Part shown: positions 37,874 to 47,321 of the stretch, in pieces | Layout of the letters: every line of letters begins with the position of its first letter | How positions within the stretch are numbered: the first letter of the stretch is position 1 | Assembly: GCF_000294495.1 (NCBI RefSeq) | Contig: NC_018526.1 | Span: 1,488,001 to 1,552,000, forward strand | From: Streptococcus suis S735 | GTDB taxonomy: Bacteria > Bacillota > Bacilli > Lactobacillales > Streptococcaceae | Direction: 5' to 3' | Length of the DNA: 64,000 bases | Notes under the pieces: model-generated | What the model was told of the DNA's origin: nothing | What the model saw: only the letters and a program-made list of their open reading frames with translations | Databases searched by the model: none | Program-made: the position numbers and the translations under genes

Positions 37874-38098
37874 CTACGCTTTAAACATTAATAAGATTCC
37901 CACTACTCCAAAGGCTGCAATGGGAATTGTCATCACATTAATCATCAACAAATCAAACAAGAAATCTTGTCGTTCTTGCAAGGTTTTATCCACACCCTTT
38001 GTCGCACGCCAGATAAACCAGACCAGACTAGAAGTGATAATCAACAAGGAAGCTATTAGCAATCCTTGTAAATAAAAACTTAGAATGTTTTGTAACAT
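37874..38098 (-). CDS. DUF4059-family small membrane protein
   Basis: 74 residues with two membrane helices (about 8-30 and 50-72) and a short cytoplasmic loop RATKGVDKTLQERQDF. This DUF4059-type protein is found beside trxB in streptococci. Role unknown. GAGGAAAAAG precedes the ATG; the gap to trxB is 13 nt and to cshB 17 nt. Confidence 0.8.
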   Translation of the reverse strand: MLQNILSFYLQGLLIASLLIITSSLVWFIWRATKGVDKTLQERQDFLFDLLMINVMTIPIAAFGVVGILLMFKA

Positions 38099-38115
38099 CT
38101 TTTTCCTCGATTACT

Positions 38116-39459
38116 TTAAAAGGTTTGACGCTTGGCTTTACGTTCTGCACGACCCTTTGCACGCGCTTCAACTCGCTTGGTCTTGCGACGTTTTTCATCA
38201 ACAGCCCATTGAATTTTCTTCTTGTAGCCTGGTTTGACTTTTTTCTTTTTCTTCTTGACCAAGCCAATCATTTCCAAATCTAGTTTTTCACGAGATTTTT
38301 CACGGTTAGCACGGCGGTCACGGTCGTAGGTATCGACAAATTCGCCATTTTTCATTTCTTTTGGCAAGAATTTGATATTGAGTTTTTCTAGCTCTCGAAT
38401 ATCTGCATCATCGCTTGGCTGATAAAGGGTAATGGCAATGCCTGATAAACCATTACGACCTGTGCGCCCCACACGGTGAACAAAGAAGGAAAGATCCTGT
38501 GGAATGGCATCATTGATGACATGACTGACGCCCTCAATATCAATCCCACGTGCTGCTAAATCCGTTGCAACAATGTACTGATAGTCCAAGTTCTTCACCT
38601 GGTTCATCATCCGCTTGCGCTCACGTGGAGGAATATCCCCATGAATCTTTGCGACACGAAGACCGTTCGCAGTCAAATAGCTATGCAATTCATCTGCACG
38701 TGTCTTTGTATTGACAAAAATCATGGCCAAGTAAGGTTGCATGAGCTTGGTTACTTCCAAGATTTGAGCATTACGGTCACGCCCCTTGGTTGAAATCAGC
38801 CAGTTTTCAATGGTATCCGAAATGACCGTATGGGTCTTGATTTGTTCCATGACTGGATTGGACAAGTATTTTTTCAAAAACGGTTGGAGTTTCTGCGGAA
38901 TGGTCGCTGAAAAGACCATAAATTGCAAGTCTTTTGGCAGGCTGCCAGCAATCTTATCAACTGTTTCCAAAAAGCCCATGTCCAAGGTCATATCTGCCTC
39001 ATCAACCACAAAGGTTTTGGCTTTATGGATAGCAAGGTCACCTGATTTGACCAAATCATAGATACGCCCTGGTGTCCCAACAACAATGTGAGGCTGACTA
39101 GCTTGAAGCTTGTCAATTTGACGGTTCTTATCCGTACCGCCAACATAATTGGTCACACGAACTTCTGTGTCCGAATGACTAGCCAACTGGCGTGCCGCTT
39201 GATAAATCTGAGTAGCCAGTTCACGAGATGGGGCTGTAATAACAGCCTGAACTTGGTCCAATTCCTCATTTAATTTTTGAAAAATCGGGATCAAGAAGGT
39301 ATGGGTCTTACCTGAACCTGTTTTTGATTCCCCTATCAAGTCTCGCCCTGACAAAACAACAGGAATCAATTTCTCCTGAACTTCTGTCGGCTGGACAAAG
39401 TTAATTTCTTTCAAAGCCTCCTGAATATAAGGCTTGAGTTTCATATCTGTAAATTTCAT
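38116..39459 (-). CDS. cshB: DEAD-box RNA helicase, CshB-like
   Basis: 447 residues. Q-motif start, ATP loop ESKTGSGKTHTF (about 44-55), VVDEADMTLD as motif II, FSATIP as motif III and VGRTGRNG as motif VI are present. The C-terminus is very basic (KKKKKKVKPGYKKKIQW, ending RAERKAKRQTF), which would bind RNA. Second DEAD-box helicase type of streptococci, for mRNA decay or ribosome assembly in the cold. AAAGAGG precedes the ATG. Confidence 0.88.
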   Translation of the reverse strand: MKFTDMKLKPYIQEALKEINFVQPTEVQEKLIPVVLSGRDLIGESKTGSGKTHTFLIPIFQKLNEELDQVQAVITAPSRELATQIYQAARQLASHSDTEVRVTNYVGGTDKNRQIDKLQASQPHIVVGTPGRIYDLVKSGDLAIHKAKTFVVDEADMTLDMGFLETVDKIAGSLPKDLQFMVFSATIPQKLQPFLKKYLSNPVMEQIKTHTVISDTIENWLISTKGRDRNAQILEVTKLMQPYLAMIFVNTKTRADELHSYLTANGLRVAKIHGDIPPRERKRMMNQVKNLDYQYIVATDLAARGIDIEGVSHVINDAIPQDLSFFVHRVGRTGRNGLSGIAITLYQPSDDADIRELEKLNIKFLPKEMKNGEFVDTYDRDRRANREKSREKLDLEMIGLVKKKKKKVKPGYKKKIQWAVDEKRRKTKRVEARAKGRAERKAKRQTF

Positions 39460-39513
39460 AGTTTCCTCTTTAGTTGTATTCCCTCTATTATAGCACGATT
39501 TAGGTGGACAAGC

Positions 39514-39535
39514 AAAAAGGACGGATACCCGTCCT
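39514..39535 (-). terminator. Terminator of the EcsC-like gene
   Basis: AGGACGG (39518-39524) and CCGTCCT (39529-39535) with an ATAC loop; the A-run at 39514-39518 gives the U-tract on the minus strand. It lies within a few bases of the stop codon. Confidence 0.85.
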
Positions 39536-39537
39536 AA

Positions 39538-40371
39538 TCAACTCTCACTTGCTTCAGTAAATTCTGCCTCAATAATTCCAAGTTCCTTCTCTTCTTCCAA
39601 ACTTGCTTTAAAGGCCTCAGTGAGTTCTAATTCGCCATCAAAATCACCATTTATTTTTTTCACAAATGTGTCTGCCAACATCCCTCCCATGGGCTGGAAG
39701 GTAAAATAGGTCAAACCTCCTGAAATCAGACCACCCAAAATAGGAACTGCATTGGCAATGGTCTTTTCAACAGTCTTTTTGGTAATTTTCACACCAATCA
39801 CTGCGGCTACCTTTTTCACCAAGGGATACCAAGTTGTCTTGGTCAAAGCCTGCATAGCTACTTTTTTACCGATATTAGCTCCGACTGTCTTGGATACTTT
39901 ATTGAGAAGAACTGCTGAACCACCTGCTCCAAACATGACACCAATGTAGGCAATAATGCGGATTTGAACCTCTTCTGAAATTTCCTTCCCTTCACCAACA
40001 AATAATTCATCTTCACCAAAAAGATAAGCGATTTGTTGCGACAAATTCAAGGCAAAACCAAAATACTGAGCTATATCAGCAGTACCTGCCGCCACCGCTG
40101 TAAATGGATTCCCCGGTAAACCAGCTGCGAAAGAAATCAAAGATGTTTTCGTAGTCATATCATTAATGATTTTTTCAGCTTCCTTACGCAAAGCTTTTGT
40201 AGTGAAGACCGCCGTTGGTCCATCCGCAATAATTTTATCTAGATAGGGACTATCTTTAAAACGAGTCTTCAAAAATTCTTCCCGATTGACTTTAACCATA
40301 GGAAGTTGACTAGCAGCTGTCATGGTTTGAATAACCACTCCATATAACTGTTCTTGATTGAATTGTTCCAT
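39538..40371 (-). CDS. EcsC-family protein under a poly-G promoter
   Basis: 277 residues. The central block ISFAAGLPGNPFTAVAAGTADIAQYFG plus LSQQIAYLFGEDELF fits the EcsC family, whose name-giving member is encoded with an ABC exporter in Bacillus; its biochemical role is unknown. Two or three weakly hydrophobic stretches (around 75-95, 135-155, 200-225) suggest membrane association. Acidic C-terminus. GGAGG precedes the ATG. The gene sits between cshB and mraY with its own promoter and terminator, so it is an independent unit. The promoter spacer contains G11 and is a likely on-off or rheostat switch. Confidence 0.75.
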   Translation of the reverse strand: MEQFNQEQLYGVVIQTMTAASQLPMVKVNREEFLKTRFKDSPYLDKIIADGPTAVFTTKALRKEAEKIINDMTTKTSLISFAAGLPGNPFTAVAAGTADIAQYFGFALNLSQQIAYLFGEDELFVGEGKEISEEVQIRIIAYIGVMFGAGGSAVLLNKVSKTVGANIGKKVAMQALTKTTWYPLVKKVAAVIGVKITKKTVEKTIANAVPILGGLISGGLTYFTFQPMGGMLADTFVKKINGDFDGELELTEAFKASLEEEKELGIIEAEFTEASES

Positions 40372-40397
40372 TTTTATCCTCCACCAATTCTCTCTCT

Positions 40398-40429
40398 ATT
40401 TTACCCCCCCCCCCGACCATATTTGTCAA
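40398..40429 (-). promoter_or_regulatory. Promoter with 11-G tract in its spacer (probable phase-variable)
   Basis: On the minus strand a consensus TTGACA (40424-40429) and TAAAAT (40398-40403) flank a 20-nt spacer made of AATATGGTC plus G11 (C11 at 40404-40414 on the plus strand). The best spacing is 17, which would need G8. Slippage by one to three bases would raise or lower activity. The predicted start site is about 20 nt before the EcsC-like start codon. Confidence 0.8.
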
Positions 40430-40432
40430 GGT

Positions 40433-40456
40433 AAAAAAACAGCATTTCTGCTGTTT
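40433..40456 (-). terminator. Terminator of the rsmH-mraY operon
   Basis: AAACAGCA-TTTC-TGCTGTTT stem (40437-40456), with the A-run at 40433-40439 giving the U-tract on the minus strand, directly followed by the EcsC-like promoter. Confidence 0.87.
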
Positions 40457-40464
40457 CTGACATT

Positions 40465-41463
40465 TTATAGATAAAGAATAGCTAGGGTAATCAAGCTCAT
40501 GATGAGACCGACTGACCAGAGGAAAAAGTCAACTTTCCACTCGCTCCATTTTTCAGCTTTTCCGGTCAAACCTCCAAGCTCCAAATGGTGATGAAAAGGA
40601 GTCATACGGAAGATACGACGACCTTCTCCAAAGCGTTTTTTGGTGTATTTAAAATATGAAACCTGCAACATAACAGAGGACGTTTCAATGACATAGACCA
40701 GGCCGATAAGGAGGAGAGTCCATTCCTGACGGAGGGCAATTGAAATAGTTGCCAACATACCGCCGAGAGCCAAGCTTCCCACATCCCCCATGAAAATCTT
40801 CGCTGGTTTACGGTTATAAACAAAGAAACCGAGCAAGCCACCAATCATGGTCACACAAACTAGAAGAATATCAAATTTTTGCTCATTGAAGGCGATGACA
40901 GAGTAAGCTAGAAGGCTGATAACAACTGAGATAGAAGCCAATCCATCAATGCCATCTGTCAAATTAACTGCATTTGAAAAACCGACCAGCCAGAACAGAA
41001 CAAATGGGAAATAGAGAACTCCCAAATGTACCATGTGACCAAATACATTCAATTCTCCGCCACCTGCTCCTCTTACGTGGACAAAGTAGAAGACAATACC
41101 TCCTAAAATTTGTAGAGCAAGCTTTTGTTTAGGATTAAGACCTTCATTTATTTTACGGAAAATTTTTAAAAAGTCATCCAAAAATCCTACTACACCATAA
41201 AGGGCAAGGATGAAGAGGATGGCAAGGACACCACCCGTCAACAGTTGAAAGGCCGTTGCAAACAACAAGCTGACAAGAATCGCAACAACGAGAAAAACTG
41301 TTCCCCCCATTGTTGGTGTACCTGCCTTAAACTGATGTTGTTTCACATCTTCGTGCATCTGTTGCCCCTCAATGCGTTTGGCTTGATAAAATGTAATAAA
41401 TCGTGGGATTAAGAGAACGGTTGCTAGAAAAGCTACCAATCCCGACATAAGTGCGAATTGCAT
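40465..41463 (-). CDS. mraY: MraY, phospho-N-acetylmuramoyl-pentapeptide transferase
   Basis: 332 residues, ten membrane helices; makes lipid I from UDP-MurNAc-pentapeptide and undecaprenyl phosphate. Signature residues: [12 protein letters not shown] (Asp-Asp pair), [14 protein letters not shown], and [12 protein letters not shown], plus [14 protein letters not shown] with its His cluster. One base from pbp2X. Last gene of the rsmH-ftsL-pbp2X-mraY operon. Confidence 0.96.
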   Translation of the reverse strand: MQFALMSGLVAFLATVLLIPRFITFYQAKRIEGQQMHEDVKQHQFKAGTPTMGGTVFLVVAILVSLLFATAFQLLTGGVLAILFILALYGVVGFLDDFLKIFRKINEGLNPKQKLALQILGGIVFYFVHVRGAGGGELNVFGHMVHLGVLYFPFVLFWLVGFSNAVNLTDGIDGLASISVVISLLAYSVIAFNEQKFDILLVCVTMIGGLLGFFVYNRKPAKIFMGDVGSLALGGMLATISIALRQEWTLLLIGLVYVIETSSVMLQVSYFKYTKKRFGEGRRIFRMTPFHHHLELGGLTGKAEKWSEWKVDFFLWSVGLIMSLITLAILYL

Positions 41464-41464
41464 G

Positions 41465-43714
41465 TCAGTCTCCTAAGGTTATTGTTATTTTCTTGGTTTT
41501 ATTCAAAGCGGTACCGACCTCTACACTTTGGTCGACTACTTTTGAACCCGTTCCTTTATAGGTCACTTCGATACCAGTCCATTCAGCAAATATATCCATA
41601 TTCTCTTTGGTGATTGCGTACAAGTCTGGCATTTCTTCGAATTTATTTGTCAGGAGTAGAACCTGTTGGTTGGCGATTACCTTACTTCCTTTTTCGACTG
41701 AAACTTTTTTAATTTCAGCACCGTTTCCAAGGATAACTGGTTGAACTAATTGACGGCGAAGTTCCTCAGCCGACTCGCCTGGTGCCTTACCAATGAGGTC
41801 TGGCAATTGATACTCTGTCTCATTAGCGACCCGTGCCAATGCTGGTGCAGGTGAATCCAGATTCAAATTGTCTTTCAACAGCATCGCTTCTTTCAATGTA
41901 GGACTGACAATGTCACGCCAAGACAGGACATTTAATACTTCCGGTTGGCGAATGGTCACATACATGATAAATTCAGGGTCTTCAGCAGGGATCATGGCTA
42001 CTACAGAGTTGATGTAGGCACCTTTAATATACCCTTGACCATCTTCGCTGGCAATTTCCGCCGTACCTGATTTGACTGCAATATCATAGCCGTCAACCTG
42101 AATTGCAGGCCCCTGTAAGTCATGTGAGTAGAGCGTACCATAAACAGGGTCAGTACCGACATTAATCATATAGCGAAGTGTATCGTCGGCAGCTTGTTCA
42201 GAAACTGGATTTCCTACTTCTTCTTTCGAAGAAACTCTAGCTGTATCTGTATTAGGATCATAAAGAGCTGAGATAAATTTAGGCTCTAGCATAATACCAT
42301 TGTTCGCAATGGCGGTAAAACTACGAAGCATCTGTGCTTGGTTTGCAGAAATCCCCTGACCAAACGATGACATGGCGATAGAAACAATGTTATCCTCTGG
42401 TACCATTCCTGGCGCCTCGTCCCCCATACCAAAACGCGTTGGGTAGCCAAAACGGAACTTAGTGAGGTAATTTAGCCATTTTTCATCTCCCATCTGTTGC
42501 TGCAATAAGGTCATCCCAACGTTACTGGATAGGGAGAAGCCTTGCGCATAATTGAGAGTCACAGCTGAATAACCTGCATTGAGGGTCCAGTCATTGATTT
42601 TCGCGTCTGCAATAACGTACTCATTATTGGTATAATATGCATTTGGGTCAAAGGTGCCGTTATCGATAGCTGACGCTACTGTTAGCACCTTCATTGTTGA
42701 ACCAGGCTCAAAGGCCTCTTGATATAAGAGTGACCGCTCTAGCAGTCCTTCTTGTCCCAGACCTTCTTTGGTATCTGAATCATAGCTTGGCCTTTGGGTC
42801 GTCGCCAGTATTTCACCCGTCTTGGCTGAAACCAAAGTTGCATTCGCATATCGCCCTTTGGCGTTATCAAAAAAGGTATTCATATTGGTTTCAAGAGAAC
42901 GTTGTAGATCGGCTGAAATTGTCGTATAGACATCCTGCCCGTTTACTGTCTCCGTTTCAACCTTTTCTGTCCCAGGTAGGACACGGCCTTGACTATCTTT
43001 CTCGTAGATAACCTTTCCGTCTTGACCAGCCAGAATATCATTCAGATAATATTCCAAACCACTCACACCCTGTAAACTATAACTACCATCCTTGTTTTCA
43101 ACCAGATTAGCTAACCCGACAAAAATTGAAGCAAAATTTCCATTCGGATACATCCGTCCTGGACTAGCGTTAAAGGCAATCCCTTCAATACCTGCCGCCT
43201 TCATCTCTTCTTGGATTGACGACATTGTACTATAGGAGATATTCTTACCTAAGGTCCCAAAGTATACCTGCTTCAGTTCAGGTTGATTCAGCTGCTCCAT
43301 AACATAATCTGTCTCCATTCCGAGATGCTTTTTAAAGATTTCTGCTACTTTGCTGAACTGAGAAGACTGCACATACAAAACTTTTTTCAGTTCTGACACA
43401 TATTCTGTGTCAATGATGGCATAGACTGTATAGGTCGTTGAATCTTCCGCAATAGGAATTCCTGTACGGTCGTATATCGTCCCCCGTTTAGCTTGAACGA
43501 TAACTTCACGCTGGTGTACCGCATCAGCTCTCTCTGACAAGTCCACCCCAAATTTACTATCGGTGCCGATAATATAGGCAAAGTTGATTAAAAAGAGAAA
43601 AAAGACGAAAACCGTCAAAAGAAGTAGGCTCTGTCCTACTCTTCGACGATTTTTTGACGGAACATATCGTTTTTTCAAGACATACCGCAAGAGTTTATTA
43701 TTTCTTCTGGGCAT
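41465..43714 (-). CDS. pbp2X: Penicillin-binding protein 2X
   Basis: 749 residues; class B transpeptidase for septal peptidoglycan. One membrane helix (28-50), pedestal domain, transpeptidase domain with S339-TMK342, S396-S397-N398 and K548-SGTAE, and two C-terminal PASTA domains (from about 630; [20 protein letters not shown] and [20 protein letters not shown]). Active-site motifs have wild-type form (STMK without Ala substitution). Its start overlaps the ftsL stop codon by one base. Confidence 0.95.
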   Translation of the reverse strand: MPRRNNKLLRYVLKKRYVPSKNRRRVGQSLLLLTVFVFFLFLINFAYIIGTDSKFGVDLSERADAVHQREVIVQAKRGTIYDRTGIPIAEDSTTYTVYAIIDTEYVSELKKVLYVQSSQFSKVAEIFKKHLGMETDYVMEQLNQPELKQVYFGTLGKNISYSTMSSIQEEMKAAGIEGIAFNASPGRMYPNGNFASIFVGLANLVENKDGSYSLQGVSGLEYYLNDILAGQDGKVIYEKDSQGRVLPGTEKVETETVNGQDVYTTISADLQRSLETNMNTFFDNAKGRYANATLVSAKTGEILATTQRPSYDSDTKEGLGQEGLLERSLLYQEAFEPGSTMKVLTVASAIDNGTFDPNAYYTNNEYVIADAKINDWTLNAGYSAVTLNYAQGFSLSSNVGMTLLQQQMGDEKWLNYLTKFRFGYPTRFGMGDEAPGMVPEDNIVSIAMSSFGQGISANQAQMLRSFTAIANNGIMLEPKFISALYDPNTDTARVSSKEEVGNPVSEQAADDTLRYMINVGTDPVYGTLYSHDLQGPAIQVDGYDIAVKSGTAEIASEDGQGYIKGAYINSVVAMIPAEDPEFIMYVTIRQPEVLNVLSWRDIVSPTLKEAMLLKDNLNLDSPAPALARVANETEYQLPDLIGKAPGESAEELRRQLVQPVILGNGAEIKKVSVEKGSKVIANQQVLLLTNKFEEMPDLYAITKENMDIFAEWTGIEVTYKGTGSKVVDQSVEVGTALNKTKKITITLGD

Positions 43715-44037
43715 TATTCGGCTACTCCAATATTGTCATTATTAAAAGTTAATCCAGCTTTTTCAGCAATTTCCATCAAGCGAGCTGAACGTGTCAATTC
43801 ATTGACAGCTTGCTTAGCATCGTTAATTTCAATCTGTTTTTGGCTAATGTCTTGATTGACTTTGGCCATGCTAGATTGAAGTTGCAAAAGCCGCGTTTGC
43901 ATAAAGATAATTCCTATCGCAAGGGCTAATCCAGATAATACGATGCTTGAATAGAAGGCTTTTTCTACACGTGTGAAGGTTCTAATTTTATCACCGATAA
44001 CCCGCATAGTGGCTTCTCTACGTTTTTCTTGCAACAT
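43714..44037 (-). CDS. ftsL: Cell division protein FtsL
   Basis: 107 residues: basic cytoplasmic tail, one membrane helix (about 32-52), then an outside leucine-zipper coiled coil (LLQLQSSMAKVNQDISQKQIEINDAKQAVNEL). It forms the FtsL-DivIC-DivIB complex at the septum. AGGAGAGAG is upstream of ATG 44037. Identified by size, topology and place between rsmH and pbp2X. Confidence 0.92.
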   Translation of the reverse strand: MLQEKRREATMRVIGDKIRTFTRVEKAFYSSIVLSGLALAIGIIFMQTRLLQLQSSMAKVNQDISQKQIEINDAKQAVNELTRSARLMEIAEKAGLTFNNDNIGVAE

Positions 44038-44047
44038 AGACTCTCTC

Positions 44048-44998
44048 CTATTTATGTACTTTCTTAGCTACACGCAGTTTGGCTGAATGCGCGCGATTAT
44101 TTGCCTCTAATTCTTCTTGACTAGGTAAGATAGGCTTACGATTGACCAATTCAAGTGGCGCCTTCAAGTCATCTGGAATAAATGGCAAACCTTTTGGAAC
44201 ATCAATCGTACTTGCTTCTTTGAAGAGTTGTTTGGTCAAACGATCTTCTAAAGAATGGAAAGTAATAACAGAAATCCGTCCATCCAAAGCCAATAAGTCA
44301 ATGGCCTGCTGGATAGATTCGTCTGCTGCCCCCAACTCATCGTTGACTTCAATCCGAATCGCTTGGAAAATCTGCTTGGCAGGATGGCCCTTCTTCTTAA
44401 GTTCCTTGGCTGGCTTGGCAGATTTGATCAGCTCTGCCAACTCAGTCGTTGTTTCAATCGGCTTGACCGCACGCGCCTGTTCAATCTTACGAGCAATCTG
44501 CTTGGAAAATTTATCCTCACCGTATTTAAAGAAAATCCGTACCAAGTCGTGATAATCATAGTTATTGACCACATCATAAGCCGTCAAATGTCCCTCACGA
44601 TTCATCCGCATATCAAGCGGAGCATCTTGTTTGTAAGAAAAGCCACGCTCCCGCTCATCCAACTGTGGACTAGATACTCCTAAATCATAACAAATCCCAT
44701 CAATCTCTGTTACACCTAGCTCCGCCAAGCGAGTCTTGAGATTACGGAAATTATCCCTGATAAAGGTCACTTGTCCCTTTTCAATGTAGGATGCCAAGCG
44801 AATATGGGCATGATCAATAGCAGTCTGATCCTGATCAAAGGCATAAAGATGCCCACCATCCGTCAACTGACTGAGCAGGTACTCACTATGACCCGCTCCA
44901 CCCAGCGTTGCATCTACATAAATTCCATTGGGTTTGATGTCTAACATATCGACTGTCTCATGCAAGAGAACAGTTGTGTGATTAAATTCCTTGGTCAT
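44048..44998 (-). CDS. rsmH: RsmH, 16S rRNA (cytosine-1402-N4)-methyltransferase
   Basis: 316 residues; methylates C1402 in the ribosomal P site. [16 protein letters not shown] (SAM motif I), [19 protein letters not shown] and [11 protein letters not shown] are all present. I set the start at ATG 44998 ([14 protein letters not shown]) with GGAAAAG ahead; a start 7 codons earlier is unsupported. First gene of the wall cluster; it diverges from the XRE-headed operon. Confidence 0.95.
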
Positions 44999-45059
44999 AT
45001 CTTTTCCATTGTACCACAAATTAAAATAAAAAGTTGTTGCAAACTTTTTACAAAAAAAC

Positions 45060-45253
45060 TGTCAAATATAGTTGACAACTTATATGAACAGGTATATACT
45101 AACAGTAAAGAAACATGTCACATATAGTTGACATCAACAGGGAGGTCTCCCACATTTTTTTACACTTGTATGTCGGATATAATTGACAACAATTTAAAAG
45201 GATAGTCAACCTATCCTCTCATTTTTAGCCAAGTATGTCAGATATAATTGACA
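45060..45253. promoter_or_regulatory. Array of four 18-bp operator-like repeats
   Basis: Four copies of TGTC-NN-ATATA-R-TTGACA lie at 45060-45077, 45116-45133, 45171-45188 and 45236-45253. Each is an imperfect palindrome (TGTCA / TGACA arms). Spacing is 56, 55 and 65 bp. The first provides the -35 box of a promoter and the last ends 7 bp before the ribosome site of the XRE gene. A hairpin AGGATAG/CTATCCT (45199-45217) lies between copies three and four. I read them as binding sites of the XRE protein encoded next door. Confidence 0.8.
45072..45100 (+). promoter_or_regulatory. Promoter of the XRE/DUF3278 operon
   Basis: TTGACA (45072-45077), 17-nt spacer, TATACT (45095-45100). The -35 box is the right arm of the first operator, so a bound repressor would hide it. 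The leader to the first gene would be about 160 nt and contains operators two to four. Confidence 0.75.
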
Positions 45254-45268
45254 TAGAAAGGAGGGCAC

Positions 45269-45457
45269 ATGAACCGTGTCAAAGATTATCGCCTATTGCT
45301 TGGGATTTCCCAGCTGGATCTGGCCAAGGCTATCGGCGTATCCAGGCAGACCATCAATATGATTGAAAACAACAAGTACAACCCCTCGCTAGACCTCTGT
45401 ATCAACCTAGCCAAAGCTTTACAGACTGACCTTAATAGTCTCTTTTGGAATCAATAA
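45269..45457 (+). CDS. XRE-family transcriptional regulator, small
   Basis: 62 residues, almost nothing but a Cro/CI helix-turn-helix: GISQLDLAKAIGVSRQTINMIENNKYNPSLDLCINLAKAL. Members of this size normally repress their own operon. AAAGGAGG lies ahead of the ATG. It heads a run of five membrane-protein genes on the same strand and is preceded by four operator-like repeats. The signal that frees it is unknown; the neighbouring membrane proteins may hold or release it. Confidence 0.92.
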   Translation: MNRVKDYRLLLGISQLDLAKAIGVSRQTINMIENNKYNPSLDLCINLAKALQTDLNSLFWNQ

Positions 45458-45467
45458 GGAGTTCATC

Positions 45468-46001
45468 ATGAAAGATATTTTTACAAAAATTCTCAATCAA
45501 GCAACCAAGGATTTTTATTCCATTAGTGGTCCCATGGATGAAATGCGTCTGCAAGAAAGCTATCGCCTCAGTAACACCATTGTCATGATTGTTTTTCCTA
45601 TCCTGCTAATAGGAAATACGATTGCACTTCTTATTGCCCTACGACAACCTGAAAAAGTTGGCTTTCTGCTCCCCCTAACCAATATACTAATCATCGGTTT
45701 CACGCAAGCCTTAGCTTCCCACCTTGCCTTGAAAAATGGCATTAGTCAAAGCTATGAGGATGAAATTAATGTGACCAAGCTCAATAAATCTCTTGTAAAA
45801 AGTAGTCGTAGCACATTTTTCGGAGCCTTCCTGGCTTCCACGACTGCCCCTGCTTTCTATAAAGAATGGTCTGTATTTCTTGAAGAACTAACAGACCCGA
45901 CCCTCCTACTAGGTCGGTTAATTGTTGCAGGAGCTATCACCTTCATCCATTACTACTATTGTAAGAAGCAGTTACAAAAGAAAATTCTCGCAAACAAATA
46001 A
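45468..46001 (+). CDS. DUF3278-type membrane protein (single domain)
   Basis: 177 residues with four probable membrane helices. The N-terminal motif DFYSISGPMDEMRLQESYRLSN matches FYGI-x-GP-x-DE-x-R-x-x-E repeated in the two-domain protein at 46227, so they are homologous. TAAGGAG ahead of the ATG, 10 nt after the regulator stop. The family has no known function; in streptococci it often sits beside small XRE regulators. Third conserved feature: a short charged loop (QSYEDEINVTKLNKSL) between helices two and three. Confidence 0.75.
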   Translation: MKDIFTKILNQATKDFYSISGPMDEMRLQESYRLSNTIVMIVFPILLIGNTIALLIALRQPEKVGFLLPLTNILIIGFTQALASHLALKNGISQSYEDEINVTKLNKSLVKSSRSTFFGAFLASTTAPAFYKEWSVFLEELTDPTLLLGRLIVAGAITFIHYYYCKKQLQKKILANK

Positions 46002-46015
46002 AAGGAAGAAAAACC

Positions 46016-46216
46016 ATGAAAAAGAATATACGTCAAGCTCTTATCTCTACCCTTATTTTTATCCCGCTCTTTGTCCTCTTTCAGCTTTGGGGCAATAGCG
46101 GAGCAGAAATCTTGCACACCATCAGCCAAGCAAAATTTTGGCTACAATTGCTGATTGCTGGGACCATCTACTTCTTAGGCTTTGTTTACATCTTACCATT
46201 GTTCGTTCAAAAATAA
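46016..46216 (+). CDS. Small two-helix membrane protein
   Basis: 66 residues: basic N-terminus (MKKNIRQAL), helix 1 at about 8-26 and helix 2 at about 44-62. No family recognised. Its place, 14 nt after one DUF3278-type gene and 10 nt before another, and a fitting GGAAGAAAA ribosome site make it a real member of the operon. Confidence 0.65.
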   Translation: MKKNIRQALISTLIFIPLFVLFQLWGNSGAEILHTISQAKFWLQLLIAGTIYFLGFVYILPLFVQK

Positions 46217-46226
46217 GGAGCTGCTT

Positions 46227-47309
46227 ATGAAAAAAGAAACCTTTCAAGATAAATTAATCAAACGATTTTACGGTATCGCAGGACCCTTGGATGAATTTCG
46301 CCAAAAAGAAGCCTCCCGACTAGGCAATACCTGCTTTATCCTGCTCTTTTGGGGCACCATGGCTCTTACCCTACTGGCACTCGCTCTATCCAAACGCTAC
46401 CCAGAAGTCGTTGCCTATGGCTACCCAACTGCTCTACTCCTATCCACTCTTTCCTCCAGTATGTATATGACATCCAAGATGCGCCACAGCCAAGTGGACA
46501 GTTTAGATGTAGAGGAACTGACTACCAAGGAACAGAAGCAGCTCAAGGGAGCAAGTATCAAATTCGCCCTCTATTTCACTGCCGTTATGTACATTTGGAC
46601 TGTTGTTTTTGGTGCCTGGATGGAGGGGCTCAACCCTTTCGACCACCTATTTGACCTCCGAAAATTCCTTGCAGCCTGTCTAGGTGGTATTTTCACGGGC
46701 ATTGCTCTTGAAATCATGTTACGCAAGCGCATGAAAAAGGCAGAAAACCTAACTATCAGCTCTGCTATTTCAAAAGAAGAACCCAAGTGGATCAAAAATA
46801 TGATTAAACGTTTTTATGGTATCCGCGGTCCTTTAGACGAATACCGACAGGCCGAGGCTGATGCTATCGGCGGACAGGCCTTTATCTACTACTTCTACTT
46901 CCTAGCTCTTGGAAATGCCATCGCCTACTTCCTAGCCTACCGCTATCCTGTGGAGGTGGCTGCCTACTATCCAATGATAATTGCCTTCTTCAGTATTATC
47001 CTAATTGGTATCGTTAATATGCGCACCCTCCATGCTGACCTGCCTCAATATGACATGGAGGAACTAAGTCCTGAGGAAAGACAAGGACAGACCCTCAATC
47101 CACTCGTTTGGGGACTGGGTGTTGCCCTGCTATCTAGCCTCTTTGCTGGGCTGTCAGACCTCTTTAGCCTCCAGCTTCCCCTACTGGCCTCCAGCTTCCA
47201 CGTCAAATCCCTCCTCTTCGGTGGTATGATGGGCCTCTTTGCCAGTCTAGCCCTGTCTGCCCTTGCCTATCTGCAAAAACTGGAAGCAGATACTGCCAAG
47301 AAAAAATAA
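46227..47309 (+). CDS. Tandem DUF3278-type membrane protein (two fused domains)
   Basis: 360 residues made of two related halves, each about 175 long and each starting with the same motif: KRFYGIAGPLDEFRQKEASRLGN at about 11 and KRFYGIRGPLDEYRQAEADAIGG at about 193. Each half has four probable membrane helices. The arrangement points to duplication and fusion of a gene like 45468-46001. I set the start at ATG 46227 behind AAGGAG; the longer frame from 46182 overlaps the previous gene. Function unknown. Confidence 0.78.
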   Translation: MKKETFQDKLIKRFYGIAGPLDEFRQKEASRLGNTCFILLFWGTMALTLLALALSKRYPEVVAYGYPTALLLSTLSSSMYMTSKMRHSQVDSLDVEELTTKEQKQLKGASIKFALYFTAVMYIWTVVFGAWMEGLNPFDHLFDLRKFLAACLGGIFTGIALEIMLRKRMKKAENLTISSAISKEEPKWIKNMIKRFYGIRGPLDEYRQAEADAIGGQAFIYYFYFLALGNAIAYFLAYRYPVEVAAYYPMIIAFFSIILIGIVNMRTLHADLPQYDMEELSPEERQGQTLNPLVWGLGVALLSSLFAGLSDLFSLQLPLLASSFHVKSLLFGGMMGLFASLALSALAYLQKLEADTAKKK

Positions 47310-47321
47310 GGAGCAGACCTA

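Noticed and set aside
45060..45253. Regularly spaced repeats as a possible small CRISPR
   Set aside because: The repeats are 18-bp palindromes with promoter elements in them, spacing differs and no cas gene is near; an operator array fits better.
46182..46226. Upstream ATG for the two-domain DUF3278-type gene
   Set aside because: Overlaps the previous gene and encodes an unrelated stretch; AAGGAG precedes 46227.
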